Below are positions 61,113 to 64,000 of a stretch of DNA of 64,000 nucleotides, in pieces. The stretch lies in the NCBI RefSeq assembly GCF_003149145.1, contig NZ_QGDQ01000017.1, positions 46,248 to 110,247 of the forward strand. The letters run 5' to 3'. Every line of letters starts with the position of its first letter. Positions within the stretch are counted from its first letter, which is position 1. The translations under genes and the position numbers were made by a program. A model generated the notes under the pieces. The model was not told the origin of the DNA. It saw nothing but the letters and a program-made list of their open reading frames with translations, and made no database searches. Source of the stretch: Quadrisphaera granulorum (GTDB lineage: Bacteria; Actinomycetota; Actinomycetes; Actinomycetales; Quadrisphaeraceae).

Positions 61113-63591
61113 TCAGCTGACCGAGATGGCCGAGCTCAGAGCAACAAGCTCACCCTGGACACCCGCGCTCGGCGACATGACGATGCCGACCTTGACCGAG
61201 CGAGCCGCAGCGAGGCTGGAGACGCCGCTGGCCAGCGTCAGGTCGTTCGCAGCCGCCGTGTGGGCGTCCGACGTGTTGGTCAGGCGACCCGAGGTGGCGA
61301 GCAGCTGGCCGGTCGTGGCGTCGAAGACGTTCACGTAGTAAGAGCCGGCGCTGCCGAGGCCGCTGGTGTTCGCCACGCCGAAGCCGAGGGCGGTCGCGTT
61401 GACGCTCGAGTTCACCGTCAGCTTGGTCGAGTCGAGCGTGACGGCGGTGTAGCCGCTACCCTTCACGATCTCGCGGTCAGCGCTGAACAGCGGGCCGTAG
61501 GCACCCGTGTCGTTCTTGATGCCCGACGCGGATGCCACCTGCACCAGCTGGCTGCCAGAGGAGTCGAGGGAGAAGTTGCCCGAGACCGGGAAGTCGTCGG
61601 TCAGCTTCACCTGCAGCGTCTTGCCGCTGTTCAGCTGCTTGACGGTGGCGTTGCTGGAGTCGAGCGTCACGTTGGTCACGCCACCGGAGGTGGTGTTGCG
61701 GACCGTCATCGACCAACCGCTGTCGACGGTCACGGCCTGGTCGAAGGTGAACTCAATGATGTCACCGGAGCTGAGCTTGCCGTTGCCGCTGGCGCCGGAG
61801 GCCTGCGCGTCAGAGACCACGACGCTGGGCGAGACCGGCACGGTGTTCTGCAGCGTCGAGAGGTTCTGCGACGCAGAGATCGTCGACTCTTCGCCGTCGA
61901 TGGTCTGCGTGGCGGCGACAGAGTACGTGGTACCCGCCTTCAGCCCGGTCAGCTTGACCTGGTAGCCAGCCGTGGTGGAGTCAGCGTCGGCCGTGGAGGT
62001 GGCGGCCAGCGTGTCATCCGTCGTGATGGTGCTGCCCGAACCCTCCTTCAGGTAGATCTTCACCGTCGGCGAGCCCGTCGAGGCGACGGAGGGGACCGTC
62101 ACCAAGATCGAGGAGTTGGTGGCGCTCGCCGCAGCCAGCGTTCCGAGGACACCGGGGTTGATGTTGTCGAGCACGAACTTCGACTGCTGAGCAGCGGTGG
62201 GCGCGTAGACGGAACCGCTCTTCAGCGTGTCACCGACCGTGAGGCGCGACACGAAGTAGTCCATGCCTCGCGGAACCGAGCTAGTCGCCTGGATTGCGTA
62301 CGCGTCGTTGTCGTCGTAGTGGTAGGTGCCGTTCGCCGTCGTGAAGTACTTGGCGTCCTTGTTGACGAAGACCACGGTCTCGTCGCTGCCCACGGTCCCA
62401 CCGGCGAAGTCCTCGGGGATCCAGCGCGTGGGGGAGGCGAGCGTGAAGGTCTCGGACGGAACCTGCGGAGACGTCGCGGTAGGAGCAGTCGCGAAGTCGA
62501 GGGAGGCGGCGGTCCCGCCGGCCTTGTCGATCCAGATGACCGGAACCACCTTGGTGGCGGCGACGGAGTCGACCGTGAAGGTGACCGTTCCGGACTTGGC
62601 GGAGGCCGAAGTCTTCACCGTGTTGCCCGAGGCGGCGGCGGAGCTCAGCACCGCGCCGTTGACGGACTCGATCGAAGCGCCGAGGGTGGTGGCGATCAGG
62701 GACGAGCCCTTGAAGGCCGGGGCGTTGTTGACCGTCGTCACGCTGTCCGCGTCGATCAGCCCGATGTTGACCGTCGCGGAGGTGTCCGCCACGGAGACCG
62801 TGTAGGTGACCGCGCCCTGGTTGGCCTTGCTGGAGACCGTGAGGGAGGACACCTTCTTGATGGCGTCGTCGCTCGTGCTCGCACTGAGCATGCTGCCAAC
62901 GGCCTGAGCGGCGGACTGAGCCTTGTTGACCTGGTCGCCAGACACGGCAGCGGTGCCACCGAAGACGAAGCCCTTGCCGGTCAGCTGAGCGGAGTGGTCC
63001 TTCAGGTAAACGTTGGTGGCGTCCCAGCCAGCGAAGTGCAGCGTGGTGAGGGACTTGCCCAGCAGGGCCGAGGCGACCAGAGAGTCAGCGCCGTTGCCGT
63101 TGGTGCCACCGACCAGGGCAGCGTTGGCGGGGTTGAAGCCCTCGGACTTCTTGGCCCAGTCAGAGACCAGGTTGGCGGTCACGGCGCGGTCAGCACCGGC
63201 GACGCGAGCGTCGGACTTGATGGACAGGTCCGCAGCGACCTTGTCGGAGACGACCGCGGTGCCACCGACGAGGATCTTGTTGTCGGTGCCGATGGCGCCG
63301 AGCTCGTCCTTGGTGAACTGAGAGGTGGAGTCCTTCTCGGTCAGCGCGATTGGGTAGCCCTTCGCGAAGGCGATCGGGGACACAGCGAGTGCGTCGGCGA
63401 AGGAGGTGCCCGAGGCGACGAAAACCTTGGAGGGCTTCTTGCCGGAGAGCTCGGCGCCCTTGGCGGCGATCAGCTTGGCGGTCTCGTAGCGGTCGGAGCC
63501 GTTGATGCGCTGGACCTTGTAGCCGTCACCCGTGATGGCGTCCTCGACGGACTTGGGGATGACCGTGGTGCCACCGATCAGCCAGATGTTC
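61113..63591 (-). pseudogene. 5'-truncated CWB2 surface-protein cassette
   Basis: About 826 codons without a stop but without signal peptide, start codon or first CWB2 domain. Homology to the surface protein at 48116 begins abruptly at NIWLIGGTTVIPKSVEDAI and covers the second and third CWB2 repeats (RINGSDRYETAKLIAAKG and RVAGADRAVTANLVSDWA) to AQSAAQ. The C-terminal 600 residues are unrelated to the other protein: Val/Ser/Thr-rich beta domains including a fibronectin-like piece (YQVKLTGLKAGTTYSVAATQ) and a FDQAVTVDSGW segment. A long intact frame without expression signals suggests recent truncation or a silent reserve copy. The frame runs on antisense to the recombinase fragment up to 63797, which is not protein-like. 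Confidence 0.85.
62901..63591 (-). repeat. Right arm of long inverted repeat (CWB2 module)
   Basis: Reverse-orientation partner of 48457-49147. Recombination between the arms would invert the roughly 14 kb between them. Confidence 0.8.
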
Positions 63592-63643
63592 CACCGACTC
63601 CACCAATTCGTCCACAGGCGAGCGCCACGCCGGTTGGTCGGGC

Positions 63644-63907
63644 TTGGAGATCGGCCAGAGTGCAGCGGTGCACGATCGGCTGGCGCGCTTCGAAGCGCAC
63701 TTGCGGGACTACGAACGACTGGCTCCTGCCACGGTCTACGCGTGGACCCGGGGCGTGCGGCTGCTGCTGGAGTTCGTGGCGGACCCGGAGGCCGCATCTG
63801 CAGGCGAGGTCAGCGCCGCGGAGTTCAGCGCCTGGCTGCGCGAGGCCGAGGAAGCGGGTCTCGCCTCGGGAACCCGGCAGAACCGCTGGTACGCGGTTCG
63901 TGCTTAG
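63644..63907 (+). pseudogene. Tyrosine recombinase N-terminal fragment
   Basis: An 87-codon frame with AVHDRLARFEAHLRDYERLA, TVYAWTRGVRLLLEFVADPE and GLASGTRQNRWYAVRA, the core-binding domain of XerC/D-type integrases. It stops where homologues continue with a second helical stretch and the catalytic domain, so it is truncated. It is a different sequence from the fragment at 58131. It lies immediately beyond the truncated end of the CWB2 cassette. Confidence 0.7.
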
Positions 63908-64000
63908 AGCGTCCGCCAGTAGGTGCGATCTTGGCGAGTGACCCGCTGGAGTTGCGAGCGGGCACGGGGCCCTCCACATCATGGAGTTGCTAACGCTCTG
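63908..64000. other. Window end with half type-A repeat
   Basis: No gene seen. GATCTTGGCG at 63927-63936 matches one arm of the type-A palindrome; the partner arm would lie beyond the window. Confidence 0.45.

Noticed and set aside
61260..63941. Long open frame antisense to the silent CWB2 cassette
   Set aside because: Same reasoning: it is the antisense of a CWB2 coding sequence and shows no protein-like features.
1..64000. tRNA, rRNA or riboswitch genes
   Set aside because: None recognised by reading; a covariance-model scan would be needed to exclude small structured RNAs.

Overview
The window is about 64 kb of very GC-rich DNA with GTG starts, an ATP-grasp purK and purE pair, LytR-CpsA-Psr, GtrA and Asp23/Gls24 proteins, ROK and LacI regulators, methyl-accepting chemotaxis proteins and cell wall-binding-repeat-2 (CWB2) surface proteins. 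Together these point to a motile, high-GC Actinomycetota chromosome. A Kineosporiales-like genus is plausible, but that is inference. I saw no rRNA or tRNA gene and no CRISPR array.

Layout. (1) 1-17.5 kb is mostly housekeeping and envelope: the end of a sensor kinase, GtrA, purK, an amidohydrolase, a six-gene Asp23/Gls24 envelope operon divergent from an ECF sigma factor with its own Gls24-like partner, purE, a GT39 membrane glycosyltransferase, LCP, a CoA-binding protein, DUF2304, GT2, a ROK regulator and an AbiEi/DUF559-like gene. (2) 17.8-25.9 kb is a mannoside utilisation operon: lipoprotein binding protein, two permeases, GH38 alpha-mannosidase and an AGE-family sugar isomerase, with a recognisable promoter and a candidate operator. 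(3) 26-38.5 kb is a signalling block: GGDEF-EAL, PAS/GAF/PP2C phosphatase, LacI regulator, GAF-GGDEF, two chemotaxis receptors and an orphan NarL-type sensor kinase. (4) 39-47.2 kb is a defence and toxin-antitoxin island. Two modules look intact (Xre-ImmA/PIN and a MazF-like pair). Most of the rest is decayed: a P-loop NTPase stub, a restriction-like gene with two frameshifts, an AbiEi/AbiEii pair with stops and frameshifts, and a frameshifted SIR2 gene. (5) 47.2-64 kb is a surface-protein and mobile-element region with three CWB2 proteins, an intact IS66-family element with a target duplication, and remnants of a second IS66, an IS4 element, a DUF6431/DDE/AAA transposon, a KAP NTPase and two tyrosine recombinases.

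The most interesting arrangement is in region 5. A complete CWB2 protein with a signal peptide (48116-50785, plus strand) and a 5'-truncated CWB2 cassette without start or signal peptide (61113-63591, minus strand) share about 690 bp of closely related sequence in inverted orientation, followed by unrelated C-terminal domains. Homologous recombination between these arms would invert about 14 kb and place the silent C-terminal domain behind the expressed signal peptide, as in the Campylobacter fetus S-layer switch. This is a hypothesis from the layout and has not been tested.

Other recurring themes are dispersed palindromic repeats of at least three types, including one inserted in frame inside the mannosidase and one forming the end of GtrA, and 9- to 15-bp in-frame tandem repeats that have expanded in several genes, especially in transposon genes.
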